DNA of 64,000 bases from Megascapheus bottae. Taxonomy: Eukaryota; Chordata; Mammalia; Rodentia; Geomyidae. Position 1 is the stretch's first letter. Each line of letters opens with the position of its first letter. Location: positions 16,881,110 through 16,945,109 of the forward strand of contig JANJXV010000025.1 in the NCBI GenBank assembly GCA_024803745.1. Direction: 5' to 3'. The position numbers and the translations under genes are program-made. The notes under the pieces were generated by a model. That model was not told where the DNA came from and made no database searches. It saw only the letters and a list, made by a program, of their open reading frames with translations. Positions 59,418-64,000 of the stretch are shown piece after piece.

Positions 59418-61718
59418 TCCTTGCATTAAACTCCCCTGACATACCTGCTAGGTCCCTAGCTTTATGTTACAGTACCCTGCTGGTTTTCCTAGGTTTTCTT
59501 GGGTGTGTCTGTAAATATTAATAGAACAACGGCCCTTCGCTTTAGATGACTTCAGGAAAGCAGGAGCAGTAATTTCACCCCTCCTGTATCTTGAGTTCCT
59601 GCATGTGGGGGCACTCAGTACTCCACAGACTGACTTCTTGAGGGGGGCAGTTGGAGAGCCAGAGTATCAGGGGGCCCTGGCATGGGGCCGCCCTACTACT
59701 GTGCTCTTAGCCCCTCGCCCTGGTAGGAGCATGAAGCAGCATGGCACTGGCCCACTGCCGCTTGGATCTTCCCAAGCTTGTGCTTCTAGACATTAAATTT
59801 CCCAGCTGGGCACTAACACGTGGCTGCAGAACCTGTCCTTGCTTGGATCTGTCCCTGGCACAGCTGCTGGGAGAGCCCGCCAAGCTGCTGAAGCACTCTT
59901 GTGCTCTGCCTAACCTCTGCCCCACAGGCCGCCTTTGACCAGCGCATGAAGACATGGCAGCGCTGGCAGGATGCTCAAGCCACCCTGCAGAAGAAGCGGG
60001 AGGCTGAAGCCCGGCTGCTGTGGGCCAACAAGCCTGATAAGCTGCAGCAAGCCAAGGATGAGATCACGGAGGTGAGCCCCTCCCCTCCTCCCCTCTTTGC
60101 CCCACCCATCCTTGGCAAATGGGCTCAGTTGGTGGATTATGGCAGGGGTTGTTGAGAGGCTTTTTAGGTGACTAAAATAAGTCTCCTGGGAAGAATGGAA
60201 CTATTTTCTATAGCTTCCAGTCTGCTCTGTTCCAGAGCTCTCTGGAAGGCTTGCCAGGATGTGGGGAGCACAGGACATCTTTTCTGAAAATCTTCTAAAG
60301 GGGCTTTCTGGACTATGATTGATTTTTTTTTTTCTTTGCCAGTCCCTGGGCTTGAACTCAGGGCCTGAGCACTGTCCTGGGGCTTTCTCAAGGCCGGAGC
60401 TCTACCACTTGAGCCACAGCACTACTTCCGACTTTTTCTATGTATGTGGTTCCGAGGAATCACACCTGAGGCAAGCACTCTACCACTAGGCCAAACTCCC
60501 AGCCCTGTGATTGACATTTGAATCCCTTATTTCTGCCTGTCTCCAGAGGGACAGGCAGACATAAGGGGCCATCGGTAGTCTCCTGTGTCCACATGTAAAG
60601 GCTTAAGAGCCATGCTGTATTAGTTAATGATCCTTTCTCTCCTCTTTCTACCCAGTGGGAGTCTCGTGTGACTCAATATGAAAGGGACTTTGAAAAGATT
60701 TCAACAGTGGTCCGGAAAGAAGTAATCCGCTTTGAGGTAAGCTAGAAGACCTTTATTTCCCGCTGTTGTTGTGAACAGGTGGCACTGTGTGTGCACACAT
60801 ACGGGGTAGTTCTTGAGGCATGGTGATTGTCTTTAAATGTATTGCTGGACCAAAGCATTAGACACAGAATAAAGTTTATCGCTGCCATATCCTCTGTAGG
60901 CCCCTGTCCTTCCCTCCCCCATCCTCCTGCCTGCCTCTAAGAAAGCTTCCTAGAATACTGGCCAGGACTGTTTGGGTTGACACTGAAGCTGCTTCAGCTG
61001 CTGGCTCTCCTGTTGGAGGCCATTGTTTGCCTGTGGTCAGCAGTAAAAACCACCATCCCATCGAAAGGAGAAGGAGCAGCTGTCTGGATAGTCAGTGTAG
61101 CGTCCTGTCTCCTATAGAAAGAGAAATCCAAGGACTTCAAAAACCACGTGATCAAGTACCTTGAGACACTCCTGTACTCTCAGCAACAGGTATGTACGTT
61201 ACACCTGACCTTTGTCCCCTGCCACCTCTTCCCGTAAGACCTGCCACGTGCTTGGGGCTCTGACAACAAGGTGGGAAAGCTTGCCTCTGAGGAAATGTGA
61301 ACATTCAGACGGCCTTTGCTTAGCTAAGCAAGGGCTCCTCTTAAGGACATATCCCATCTCTCCTTCCTTCTGTAAATGTCAGCTCTTTACCCTTTGGGGG
61401 CATCATGTGGTGCTGGGTAGCTGAGGCCCAGTCAGTATGTAGGACAAGGAACCCTGGGCAAAGCTATGGCCTCTCCTTGAGGCCGAACTCAAGTCTTCTG
61501 AGCCTGCACTTGCCCAGAGGGAGTGGAGGCCATCTACTCAGCACACCCTCTGGCTGTGGTCCTTGGGGATGCTGTGGCATCATGGTACTTGCCTCCCTTC
61601 CCAAGCTAGCCTAGGTTCTGCCACGGGGGTGGGGGAGCACTTGCTTACCGTCCCCCACTTTTTACAGCTGGCCAAGTACTGGGAAGCCTTCCTTCCTGAG
61701 GCAAAGGCCATCTCCTAA
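26931..61718 (+). CDS. Snx1: Sorting nexin-1, complete, 15 coding exons
   Basis: Coding exons: 26931-27089, 41680-41791, 43763-43890, 44621-44687, 47410-47453, 50343-50484, 51428-51506, 51886-51961, 54605-54718, 54921-55014, 57078-57283, 59928-60071, 60656-60736, 61118-61189, 61668-61718. They sum to 1569 nt, i.e. 522 residues plus TAA, the usual family length, with no stop or frameshift. Domains: acidic N-terminus (1-140) with DIF (45-47) and DLF (87-89) motifs; PX domain about 143-272 with RRFSDF (185-190, Arg186 being the phosphoinositide-binding arginine), PPPPEK (209-214) and Arg238; amphipathic helix about 281-298; BAR domain about 302-522. Known role: SNX1/SNX2 pair with SNX5/SNX6 (ESCPE-1) to tubulate PI3P-positive endosomes for retrograde and recycling transport; the aDLF motifs bind SNX27. 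All introns are GT-AG except intron 2, which is GC-AG. Confidence 0.98.
27680..27885 (+). repeat. B1-Geo SINE, diverged
   Basis: AAGCCTGTAATCCAAGCTACTC head. Confidence 0.72.
28827..28902 (-). repeat. ID monomer, antisense
   Basis: GATTAAATTCAGGGCTTTGTG to CATACCTAGC. Confidence 0.7.
28920..29138 (-). repeat. B1-Geo SINE, antisense
   Basis: Complete, ends GCCACTGTACCCAGCT. Confidence 0.85.
29158..29343 (-). repeat. IDL-Geo SINE, antisense
   Basis: Short deletion after CCTGAGCTGCTAGC. Confidence 0.87.
29706..29937 (+). repeat. B1-Geo SINE
   Basis: Head GGGCACCAATGGCTCACACC. Confidence 0.85.
30881..31118 (-). repeat. B1-Geo SINE, antisense
   Basis: Long poly(T), TGTGGGTCATGGGGCTTG start. 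Confidence 0.87.
31740..31857 (-). repeat. B1 SINE, antisense
   Basis: GGGTCTCACTATGTTACTTAC, TTTTGCCTCAGCCTCCCC. Confidence 0.78.
31911..32060 (-). repeat. Chimeric SINE: Geo tail joined to B1-Geo head, antisense
   Basis: After CAGCACCACTTCC the sequence jumps to CCCAAGGTGGGATTACAGG. Confidence 0.65.
32190..32388 (-). repeat. IDL-Geo SINE, antisense, in L1
   Basis: Splits the L1 between its ...TGCATTTTAT and TATATACCACATT segments. Confidence 0.88.
32527..32765 (+). repeat. B1-Geo SINE in L1
   Basis: ATTCTTT repeated at both ends. Confidence 0.87.
32981..33565 (+). repeat. L1 3' end, sense, interrupted by an inverted L1 stub
   Basis: CATGAGATTGA at 32970-32980 and 33566-33576 brackets it. 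G-rich tract 33403-33450, then CCAAGACATGTGAAAGGG to ACAATAAAAAATATATGG, the L1-type 3' terminus. Confidence 0.7.
33137..33264 (-). repeat. L1 3' stub, antisense, nested
   Basis: 128 bp flanked by perfect ATGATTGTTGTTCTT (33122-33136 and 33265-33279). Complement of the same 3' terminus as at 33455-33545. Confidence 0.88.
33832..33912 (-). repeat. ID monomer, antisense, old
   Basis: TTGGGGATTGAACTTTAGATG to ATATCTCCAG. Confidence 0.55.
34099..34287 (+). repeat. IDL-Geo SINE, young
   Basis: Perfect AAATTACAACCCAAG at 34084-34098 and 34288-34302. Confidence 0.95.
34466..34705 (+). repeat. B1-Geo SINE
   Basis: AGCCAGGCTCCAGTGGCTGA head. Confidence 0.85.
35527..35750 (+). repeat. B1-Geo SINE
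   Basis: AGCCAGGTACCAATGGCTCA head. Confidence 0.85.
35868..35990 (-). repeat. L1 3' end, antisense, old
   Basis: TTATTTATTGTAAATGAGGTG, GCAGTTACAGTAAGTAAGG; same family as the copies at 45768 and 55747. Confidence 0.6.
36605..36722 (-). repeat. B1 SINE, antisense, old
   Basis: CTCAGTCTCATAAAGTGCC, ATTACAGATGTGTACCACC. Confidence 0.6.
36895..37108 (-). repeat. B1-Geo SINE, antisense
   Basis: TACAGGGCCTGGGCACTGTC to GAGCTACCTACACCCAACT. Confidence 0.82.
37253..37365 (+). repeat. (CT)n/(CTGT) microsatellite
   Basis: About 110 bp CT run with periodic CTGT interruptions in its second half. Confidence 0.92.
37375..37570 (-). repeat. IDL-Geo SINE, antisense
   Basis: Its poly(T) end abuts the CT run. 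Confidence 0.88.
37595..37705 (+). repeat. B1 SINE
   Basis: TAGCACATGCCTGTAAGCTC; GCCTAGGCTACATAGTGAAA. Confidence 0.8.
37735..38210 (-). repeat. L1 3' region, antisense
   Basis: GTAATGTACAGAGGCAC start, then TCCATCCATTTCCCTCC, CTAATGGCTGTGTAAAATTCC, TTGGCTATTGTAATTGTGC, GTGCAGGTGTCTTTATC: complement of a mammalian L1 3' portion. Confidence 0.85.
38621..38650 (+). repeat. (CA)n microsatellite
   Basis: About 15 CA units. Confidence 0.9.
38868..39065 (+). repeat. IDL-Geo SINE
   Basis: Tail TAATAAATAAATAAAATAAA. Confidence 0.9.
39098..39209 (+). repeat. L1 3' stub, sense
   Basis: 112 bp with perfect duplication GAAAAAGACTAGGTT at 39083-39097 and 39210-39224. Confidence 0.92.
39768..39885 (+). 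repeat. Geo monomer without head
   Basis: Starts at GCTGGAAGTGGAGCTGTGGC; no ID or B1 head upstream. Confidence 0.75.
40975..41266 (+). repeat. B1-Geo SINE with (CA)n tail
   Basis: Element 40975-41205; CA run 41221-41266. Confidence 0.85.
41680..41791 (+). CDS. Snx1: Snx1 coding exon 2 (residues 54-90 plus 1 nt)
   Basis: Acceptor TTTGTCATCAG precedes AGTAAGCCCCAG. The exon encodes SKPQSP through [12 protein letters not shown], including the DLF motif at 87-89. The donor reads CAG|GCAAGT, a GC-type donor with otherwise perfect consensus. The leftover G joins AT of exon 3 to make Asp91, which confirms this boundary. Confidence 0.94.
41945..42145 (+). repeat. B1-Geo SINE, deleted
   Basis: Lacks the TCTTATCTCCAATTAACC segment; GAGATCT duplicated. 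Confidence 0.75.
42195..42450 (-). repeat. B1-Geo SINE, antisense
   Basis: (TTTC)n tail 42190-42212; ends GCCACTAGTGTCCAGGT. Confidence 0.83.
42827..43010 (+). repeat. IDL-Geo SINE
   Basis: B box altered to GGATTTGATTCC. Confidence 0.86.
43213..43440 (+). repeat. B1 SINE then ID head then (GT)n
   Basis: B1 43213-43310, ID 43319-43393, GT-rich 43395-43436. Confidence 0.72.
43763..43890 (+). CDS. Snx1: Snx1 coding exon 3
   Basis: Acceptor CTGCTTTTTAG, donor GAGGAG|GTGAGA. Encodes (D)[13 protein letters not shown] to PQPSYEE, part of the low-complexity N-terminal region. Exons 3 and 4 together are 195 nt (65 codons), so skipping both preserves the frame; a 65-residue-shorter SNX1 isoform is known in human, from memory. 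Confidence 0.95.
44218..44440 (+). repeat. B1-Geo SINE
   Basis: AGCCAGGTGCAGTGGTTCAC head. Confidence 0.87.
44621..44687 (+). CDS. Snx1: Snx1 coding exon 4
   Basis: Acceptor TTTCTTTACAAAG, donor AAGATAG|GTAAGT. Encodes [22 protein letters not shown] plus the first base of Gly156. This is an acidic stretch leading into the first PX strand. Confidence 0.96.
44910..45105 (-). repeat. B1-Geo tail part, antisense
   Basis: GGGGCTTGGATTCAGGTCTG to CCTGCCAATTTGGCTTC. Confidence 0.72.
45112..45495 (-). repeat. B1-Geo SINE, antisense, carrying a nested ID
   Basis: Pieces 45112-45235 and 45373-45495 around the insertion. Confidence 0.88.
45236..45355 (-). repeat. ID monomer, antisense, nested
   Basis: Perfect 17-bp duplication CCTACTTCCCATTTTCT at 45219-45235 and 45356-45372. 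GGGGATCGAACCCAGGACG is the ID B-box complement; no Geo unit. Confidence 0.93.
45620..45715 (+). repeat. ID monomer, old
   Basis: GCTGGGGTAGTGTGGAGTGG; CAACAACAAAAAC tail. Confidence 0.6.
45768..45908 (-). repeat. L1 3' stub, antisense
   Basis: GTAAATTTAGAT at 45756-45767 and 45909-45920. Confidence 0.85.
45923..46027 (-). repeat. Second L1 3' stub, antisense, same target
   Basis: TTTAGATAT at 45914-45922 and 46028-46036; same family (TTATTGTTGGGGTAATGTGC). Confidence 0.75.
46137..46323 (-). repeat. IDL-Geo SINE, antisense
   Basis: AAAGTCATTT at 46122-46131 and 46325-46334. Confidence 0.9.
47410..47453 (+). CDS. Snx1: Snx1 coding exon 5
   Basis: Small 44-nt exon between acceptor TTCTTCCCCAG and donor CAG|GTGAGT. 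Encodes (G)[14 protein letters not shown], a PX-domain beta strand. Confidence 0.96.
47796..48024 (+). repeat. IDL-Geo SINE with (AAT)n tail
   Basis: Element to 47985, then about 13 AAT units. Confidence 0.9.
48268..48463 (-). repeat. B1-Geo SINE, antisense
   Basis: CTAGGGCTTGAACTCAGAGC to GATCCACCACTGCCTG. Confidence 0.82.
48771..49005 (-). repeat. B1-Geo SINE, antisense
   Basis: Ends TACAGGCATGAGCCTGGCT. Confidence 0.85.
49010..49215 (-). repeat. IDL-Geo SINE, antisense
   Basis: Ends CTACACTCCTGGCC. Confidence 0.9.
49233..49435 (-). repeat. IDL-Geo SINE, antisense, young
   Basis: AAAATCATTCTT at 49221-49232 and 49436-49447. Confidence 0.93.
49511..49953 (+). repeat. B1-Geo SINE split by a nested IDL-Geo, (CA)n tail
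   Basis: Pieces 49511-49613 and 49828-49932; CA run 49934-49953. Confidence 0.92.
49614..49814 (-). repeat. IDL-Geo SINE, antisense, nested
   Basis: Perfect CCATGAGACTCTT at 49601-49613 and 49815-49827. Confidence 0.95.
49954..50172 (+). repeat. B1-Geo SINE
   Basis: CAATGGCTCATGACTATAAAC head; about 170 bp upstream of Snx1 exon 6. Confidence 0.85.
50343..50484 (+). CDS. Snx1: Snx1 coding exon 6 (PX core)
   Basis: Acceptor TTCTGTCTCAAAG, donor ATAG|GTAAGC. Encodes [20 protein letters not shown] onward to PPPPEKSLI. Contains Arg186 of RRFSDF, which in PX domains contacts the 3-phosphate, and the proline-rich membrane-insertion loop ending in Lys214. Confidence 0.97.
50716..50932 (-). repeat. 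B1-Geo SINE, antisense
   Basis: TGTCAGTCATGGGGCTTG to CTCTGGTACCCAGCTT. Confidence 0.82.
51148..51338 (-). repeat. IDL-Geo SINE, antisense
   Basis: About 90 bp upstream of Snx1 exon 7. Confidence 0.9.
51428..51506 (+). CDS. Snx1: Snx1 coding exon 7
   Basis: Acceptor CTCATCCAAG, donor GGAAAG|GTAGGT. Encodes (G)[20 protein letters not shown] and RAALE, with Arg238 in the third PX helix. Confidence 0.96.
51886..51961 (+). CDS. Snx1: Snx1 coding exon 8
   Basis: Acceptor CACCTTCTAG, donor GAAGAG|GTTAGT (T at +3 is less common). Encodes (R)[20 protein letters not shown] and LEKEE, the end of the PX domain. Confidence 0.96.
52298..52503 (+). repeat. B1-Geo SINE
   Basis: GAAAGTCTATGA duplicated internally (52387-52410). 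Confidence 0.83.
52522..52730 (+). repeat. IDL-Geo SINE
   Basis: Tail CAATAAAAAATAAACAAAAC. Confidence 0.9.
52747..52945 (+). repeat. IDL-Geo SINE
   Basis: GAACCACAAA on both sides is the likely target duplication. Confidence 0.9.
53104..53308 (+). repeat. B1-Geo SINE
   Basis: GGGTGCTAGTTGCTTACACC head. Confidence 0.8.
53311..53413 (-). repeat. Geo tail unit, antisense
   Basis: TGTCACCCGTGGGGCTTG to AGCCCCACTTCC; abuts the sense copy at 53104. Confidence 0.78.
53940..54117 (-). repeat. B1-Geo SINE, antisense, old
   Basis: GGTTGACTGGAGAAAGCGAC to GCTACCAGTGCCTGGCT. Confidence 0.7.
54226..54405 (+). repeat. IDL-Geo SINE, 14-bp head deletion
   Basis: GGTAG is followed directly by CATGTATGAAG; TGCCATTT repeated at both sides. 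Confidence 0.85.
54605..54718 (+). CDS. Snx1: Snx1 coding exon 9 (amphipathic helix)
   Basis: Acceptor TCTTGGTCTTGTAG, donor GACATC|GTGAGT, phase 0 at both ends (38 codons). Encodes [20 protein letters not shown] and [18 protein letters not shown]. The [18 protein letters not shown] segment is the membrane-inserting amphipathic helix preceding the BAR domain. Confidence 0.97.
54921..55014 (+). CDS. Snx1: Snx1 coding exon 10 (start of BAR)
   Basis: Acceptor CTTGTGTTTCAG, donor AGGAAAG|GTAACT. Encodes [20 protein letters not shown] and [11 protein letters not shown]. The Thr in VTHRK is Asn in human and mouse as I remember them. Confidence 0.96.
55355..55568 (-). repeat. B1-Geo SINE, antisense
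   Basis: GTCAGTCATGGAGCTCAGAC to TAGTTAGGATTACAG. Confidence 0.83.
55570..55743 (-). repeat. IDL-Geo SINE, antisense
   Basis: Joined to the previous element without spacer. Confidence 0.86.
55747..55950 (-). repeat. L1 3' end, antisense
   Basis: TTTTATTGTTAGATATATAGAG, CTCACTCCCCATTTTTTTTC. Confidence 0.65.
55994..56039 (+). repeat. (CA)n microsatellite
   Basis: About 23 CA units. Confidence 0.93.
56258..56457 (-). repeat. Old antisense SINE pieces around (GT)n
   Basis: ID piece 56258-56310, GT run 56312-56371, Geo-like piece 56372-56457. Confidence 0.65.
56705..56885 (+). repeat. B1-Geo SINE, deleted
   Basis: The central TCTCCAATTAACC segment is missing. Confidence 0.78.
57078..57283 (+). 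CDS. Snx1: Snx1 coding exon 11 (BAR)
   Basis: Acceptor TTCTTCTTTCCAG, donor GTCCGT|GTAAGC. Longest coding exon (206 nt), from [20 protein letters not shown] to [10 protein letters not shown]. It contains QANHDFF where human and mouse have QANNDFF as I recall. Confidence 0.97.
58665..58902 (+). repeat. B1-Geo SINE
   Basis: CTATAATCCTAGCTACTCTGG head. Confidence 0.86.
59268..59415 (+). repeat. B1-Geo head with (CA)n
   Basis: Geo part missing; CA run 59387-59415. Confidence 0.75.
59928..60071 (+). CDS. Snx1: Snx1 coding exon 12 (BAR)
   Basis: Acceptor CTGCCCCACAG, donor ACGGAG|GTGAGC, 48 codons. Encodes [20 protein letters not shown] through [14 protein letters not shown], a heptad-rich BAR helix. 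Confidence 0.97.
60325..60508 (-). repeat. IDL-Geo SINE, antisense
   Basis: B box partly deleted (GAATCACACCTGAGGCAAG). Confidence 0.87.
60656..60736 (+). CDS. Snx1: Snx1 coding exon 13 (BAR)
   Basis: Acceptor CTTTCTACCCAG, donor TTTGAG|GTAAGC, 27 codons. Encodes [20 protein letters not shown] and KEVIRFE. Confidence 0.97.
61118..61189 (+). CDS. Snx1: Snx1 coding exon 14 (BAR)
   Basis: Acceptor CTGTCTCCTATAG, donor CAACAG|GTATGT, 24 codons. Encodes [20 protein letters not shown] and SQQQ. Confidence 0.97.
61668..61718 (+). CDS. Snx1: Snx1 coding exon 15 and stop
   Basis: Acceptor CACTTTTTACAG. Encodes [16 protein letters not shown] then TAA, the canonical SNX1 C-terminus. Confidence 0.97.
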   Translation: MAKYWEAFLPEAKAIS

Positions 61719-62066
61719 GGGACCAAGGATCCCGAGCCCACGTGTGTGACGCTGCCTTTTTATACTCTCCTGCCTCAGCTGGACTCCGCCCTCCCCGCCC
61801 CACGACCCAGCACTTACCCCCTTGCTCTAACCAAGACTTCCTTTAGCTTCCACATATATTTTCTTACCTAAGAGAATAGTTTCCTGCTTTAAGCAAAGAC
61901 CTACAATAGGTGGTGGAATTAATGGGATAGGGGTGTTGTATTGATATAAATATATAAATACAAATGTATATTTTTCAGGATGTGGTTTAGGAACTGGGAA
62001 TAACGTTTTCTGTTACTCCTGATGGTGCCATGAAAAGATTATGTAATAAAAATATTTTAAAATCAG
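61719..62066 (+). terminator. Snx1: Snx1 3' UTR and polyadenylation signal
   Basis: About 350 nt without SINEs after the stop codon, ending in AATAAA at 62045-62050 followed by an AT-rich stretch. Cleavage is expected near 62065. No other AATAAA is seen between the stop codon and this site. Confidence 0.8.
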
Positions 62067-62166
62067 GTCTCATGACTCGGAATGTTGGTACTTTTTGCTG
62101 TAGGTGGAGGGAAGTGGTGGGTAGTTGGGAAGCCAGGTTGGAATTCTAATCAAGAAGTTGCACGGA

Positions 62167-62360
62167 GGCCAGGAATGTGGCCTAGTGGTAGAGTGCTTGC
62201 CTAGCATACACAAAGCCCTGGGCTTGATTCCTCAGTACCACATACACAGAAAAAGCAGGGAGTGGTGCTGTGGCTCAGGTGGTGGAGTACTAGGTTTGAA
62301 GAAAGCCCAAGGACAGTGTCCAGACCCTGAGTTCAAGCCCTAGGACTGGAAAAAAGAAAA
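62167..62360 (+). repeat. IDL-Geo SINE
   Basis: First repeat after the Snx1 polyadenylation site. Confidence 0.9.
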
Positions 62361-62369
62361 TGCACTGAG

Positions 62370-62605
62370 GCCAGGCGCTCATAGTTCCTGCCTGTAATTC
62401 CAGCTACTCAGGAAGCTGAGAACTCAGATCTGTGCTTAGAAACCAGCCTGGGCAGGGAAGTCTATGAGAGCCTTTACCTCCAATGAATCAGCCAAAAGCT
62501 GGCAGTTGAGCTGTGGCTCAAAATAGCCACAGAAGAGCTCAGGGACAGAGCTCAGGCCCTGAGTTCAAGCCCCACATCCAACAACAAGAACAAAAACCCA
62601 AAACC
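62370..62605 (+). repeat. B1-Geo SINE
   Basis: GGCCAGGCGCTCATAGTTCC head. Confidence 0.84.
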
Positions 62606-62884
62606 TTATGCAGGTTTACTGAAATTCTTGCTATAAGAACACACACGTTTTTTGTTGTTACTTCTTAAGGAAACTTAGGTTTGTTTTTCTCTACCTACCT
62701 CACTGCTTTTTCTTTCAATACTGTTAAGTACTTTTTTCTAAACTGATACATCTTCACAAACTGTATCCTGTAAGGCTATATAATTTCAGTGTTTGCAGAG
62801 AGTACCATAAATTGTGATTGATCCTTTTTGTTGGATTCTTATTTGGGAATAGGATAGTCTTCAGTAACTTAAAAAATTTTAATA

Positions 62885-63440
62885 CCTGGCCCAGCTCAAG
62901 CCTATAATCGTAGCTACTCAGGAGGCTGAGATCTGAGGATTTCAGTTCAAAGCCAGCCTGGGACTAAAGAACGTGAGAGACTTACCTCCATTTAACCACT
63001 AGAAAACTAGAAGTGGTGCTGTAGCTCAGGGGTAGGGTGGTAGCCTTGAGCTGAAGAGCTTAGGGACAGTGCCCAGGCCCAGAGTTCAAACCTCATGATG
63101 ACAAAACCTAAGAACCTAAGCTGGGCTCATTAGCTCGCACCTGTAATCCTAGCTACTCTGGAAGCTGAGATCTGAGGATCTTGGTTCCCAGGCAGAAAAG
63201 TTCCCATGAGTGTCTTATCTCCTTTTAATCCCTGAAAAACTGGAAGTGGAGAGTTATGGCTCAAAGTGGTAGAGTGCTAGTCTTAAGCAAAAGAGCTTAG
63301 GGACAGAGCCCAGACCCCAAGTTCAAGCCCCATGATCAAAAAAAATTTTTTTTAATATCTTAGTGGGGTGCTTGACGACGCATGCCTGTTATAATCCTAG
63401 CTGAGAATCTGAGGAAGCTTATAACTGAGGACTGAGGTTA
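62885..63440 (+). repeat. Three sense B1-Geo SINEs in a row
   Basis: 62885-63112, 63118-63352 and a third, partial (63365-63440). Confidence 0.8.
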
Positions 63441-63667
63441 AATTTCAAACTTAAAAGTTTCAAGAATCCCATCCTGTATATCCTATATTTAAATTTTCCA
63501 AGTTTTGTATTTTACCTCCATTGCTTTGATTTTCTAATCAGTCTTTATAGTATTTACGTATTGGATTTTCTGAATAATTTGAAAGTAAGTTCAGACAGTG
63601 TACTGCGTTACCCCCTCCCCCGGACTTCGTCCAGTTATCAGATGCAGGAAATTATTGGGGTTTTTAT

Positions 63668-63868
63668 TGTTGCTATTACCACAGCTTGAATCCCTGGCCT
63701 TTGGCTCTCACTTGGCTTTCTTGCTCACTGCTAGCAAGTGGTGCTCTACCACTTTAGTCATTCCTCTTGTCCAGCATTTCTCCAGCTCACTGGATACTGG
63801 AATCTTGTAGATTTTCTGCCTGGAATCACTTTGACCTACAGTCTGGATTACAGGCACAATGGGCATAG
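63668..63868 (-). repeat. B1-Geo SINE, antisense, old
   Basis: AGCTTGAATCCCTGGCC to GGATTACAGGCACAATGGGC. Confidence 0.68.
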
Positions 63869-64000
63869 CAAAAGCAGAACATTTCAACGCTGACATGCTA
63901 TATTTAAATTCATCAACGTTCGCGTGTTTCTTGTAGTGCTTGTCTTTTTTTGCTTGTAAAAGGATCATGAGTTCAATTTAGGTGTACCTGTGAGTACACG

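Larger units (their letters stand above)
57284..59927 (+). other. Snx1 intron 11
   Basis: Mostly unique GC-moderate sequence (57300-58665 and 58900-59270) with one B1-Geo SINE and a partial one. Open frames at 57460-58000 show no family features. Confidence 0.8.

Noticed and set aside
62070..64000. Start of a downstream gene such as Snx22
   Set aside because: In human SNX22 lies further downstream as I recall; only SINEs and AT-rich unique sequence are seen here.
1..64000. Endogenous retrovirus or LTR element
   Set aside because: No paired LTR, primer-binding site or gag/pol-like frame was noticed.

Overview
This is nuclear DNA of a mammal, most likely a geomyoid rodent (kangaroo rat, pocket mouse or pocket gopher group). 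The evidence is over 100 short interspersed elements. Many are dimers of an ID-like, tRNA-Ala-type head (A box TGGCCTAGTGGTAGAGTG, B box GGGTTCGATTCC) joined to a second unit matching GGAAGTGGTGCTGTGGCTCA...GCCCAGGACTGGCAAAA. From memory of the literature this is the IDL-Geo SINE restricted to Geomyoidea. I cannot say which species. A second abundant family, called 'B1-Geo' here (my label), has a 7SL/B1-like head (CTGTAATCCTAGCTACTCAG) and a tail resembling the same Geo unit. Plain B1 and ID monomers and short L1 3' ends make up most of the other repeats.

Three protein-coding genes are present, in the same order as human 15q22.31 as I remember it. (1) Dapk2, minus strand, partial: a CpG-rich non-coding first exon ending at 7567 and the first coding exon at 3734-3830; the rest lies beyond base 1. 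(2) Ciao2a (Fam96a), minus strand, complete: five coding exons from 24794 down to 13222 give an uninterrupted 160-residue protein, with a polyadenylation signal at 12887-12882. (3) Snx1, plus strand, complete: fifteen coding exons from 26931 to 61718 give an uninterrupted 522-residue protein, with a polyadenylation signal at 62045-62050.

Layout: 1-3733 Dapk2 intron 2; 3831-7566 Dapk2 intron 1; about 7500-7860 Dapk2 CpG island; 7.9-12.86 kb intergenic; 12.86-24.9 kb Ciao2a; 24.9-26.93 kb divergent intergenic/promoter region with a cluster of ZNF143-type motifs near Ciao2a and a GC-box array near Snx1; 26.93-62.07 kb Snx1; 62.07-64.0 kb intergenic, mainly SINEs.

The genes do not form a pathway. 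Dapk2 is a calmodulin-regulated kinase, Ciao2a a cytosolic iron-sulfur targeting factor, and Snx1 a PX-BAR sorting nexin of endosome-to-Golgi/plasma membrane tubules. I found no undescribed enzyme system, CRISPR array, operon or intact virus. The more interesting items are a GC-AG intron in Snx1, a trimeric SINE, several nested or same-site retroposon insertions with readable target duplications, intronic inverted SINE foldbacks, and the motif cluster between Ciao2a and Snx1. Exon boundaries were fixed by reading frame, splice consensus and remembered mammalian orthologues. SINE boundaries are approximate to about 5-10 bases unless target duplications are given.
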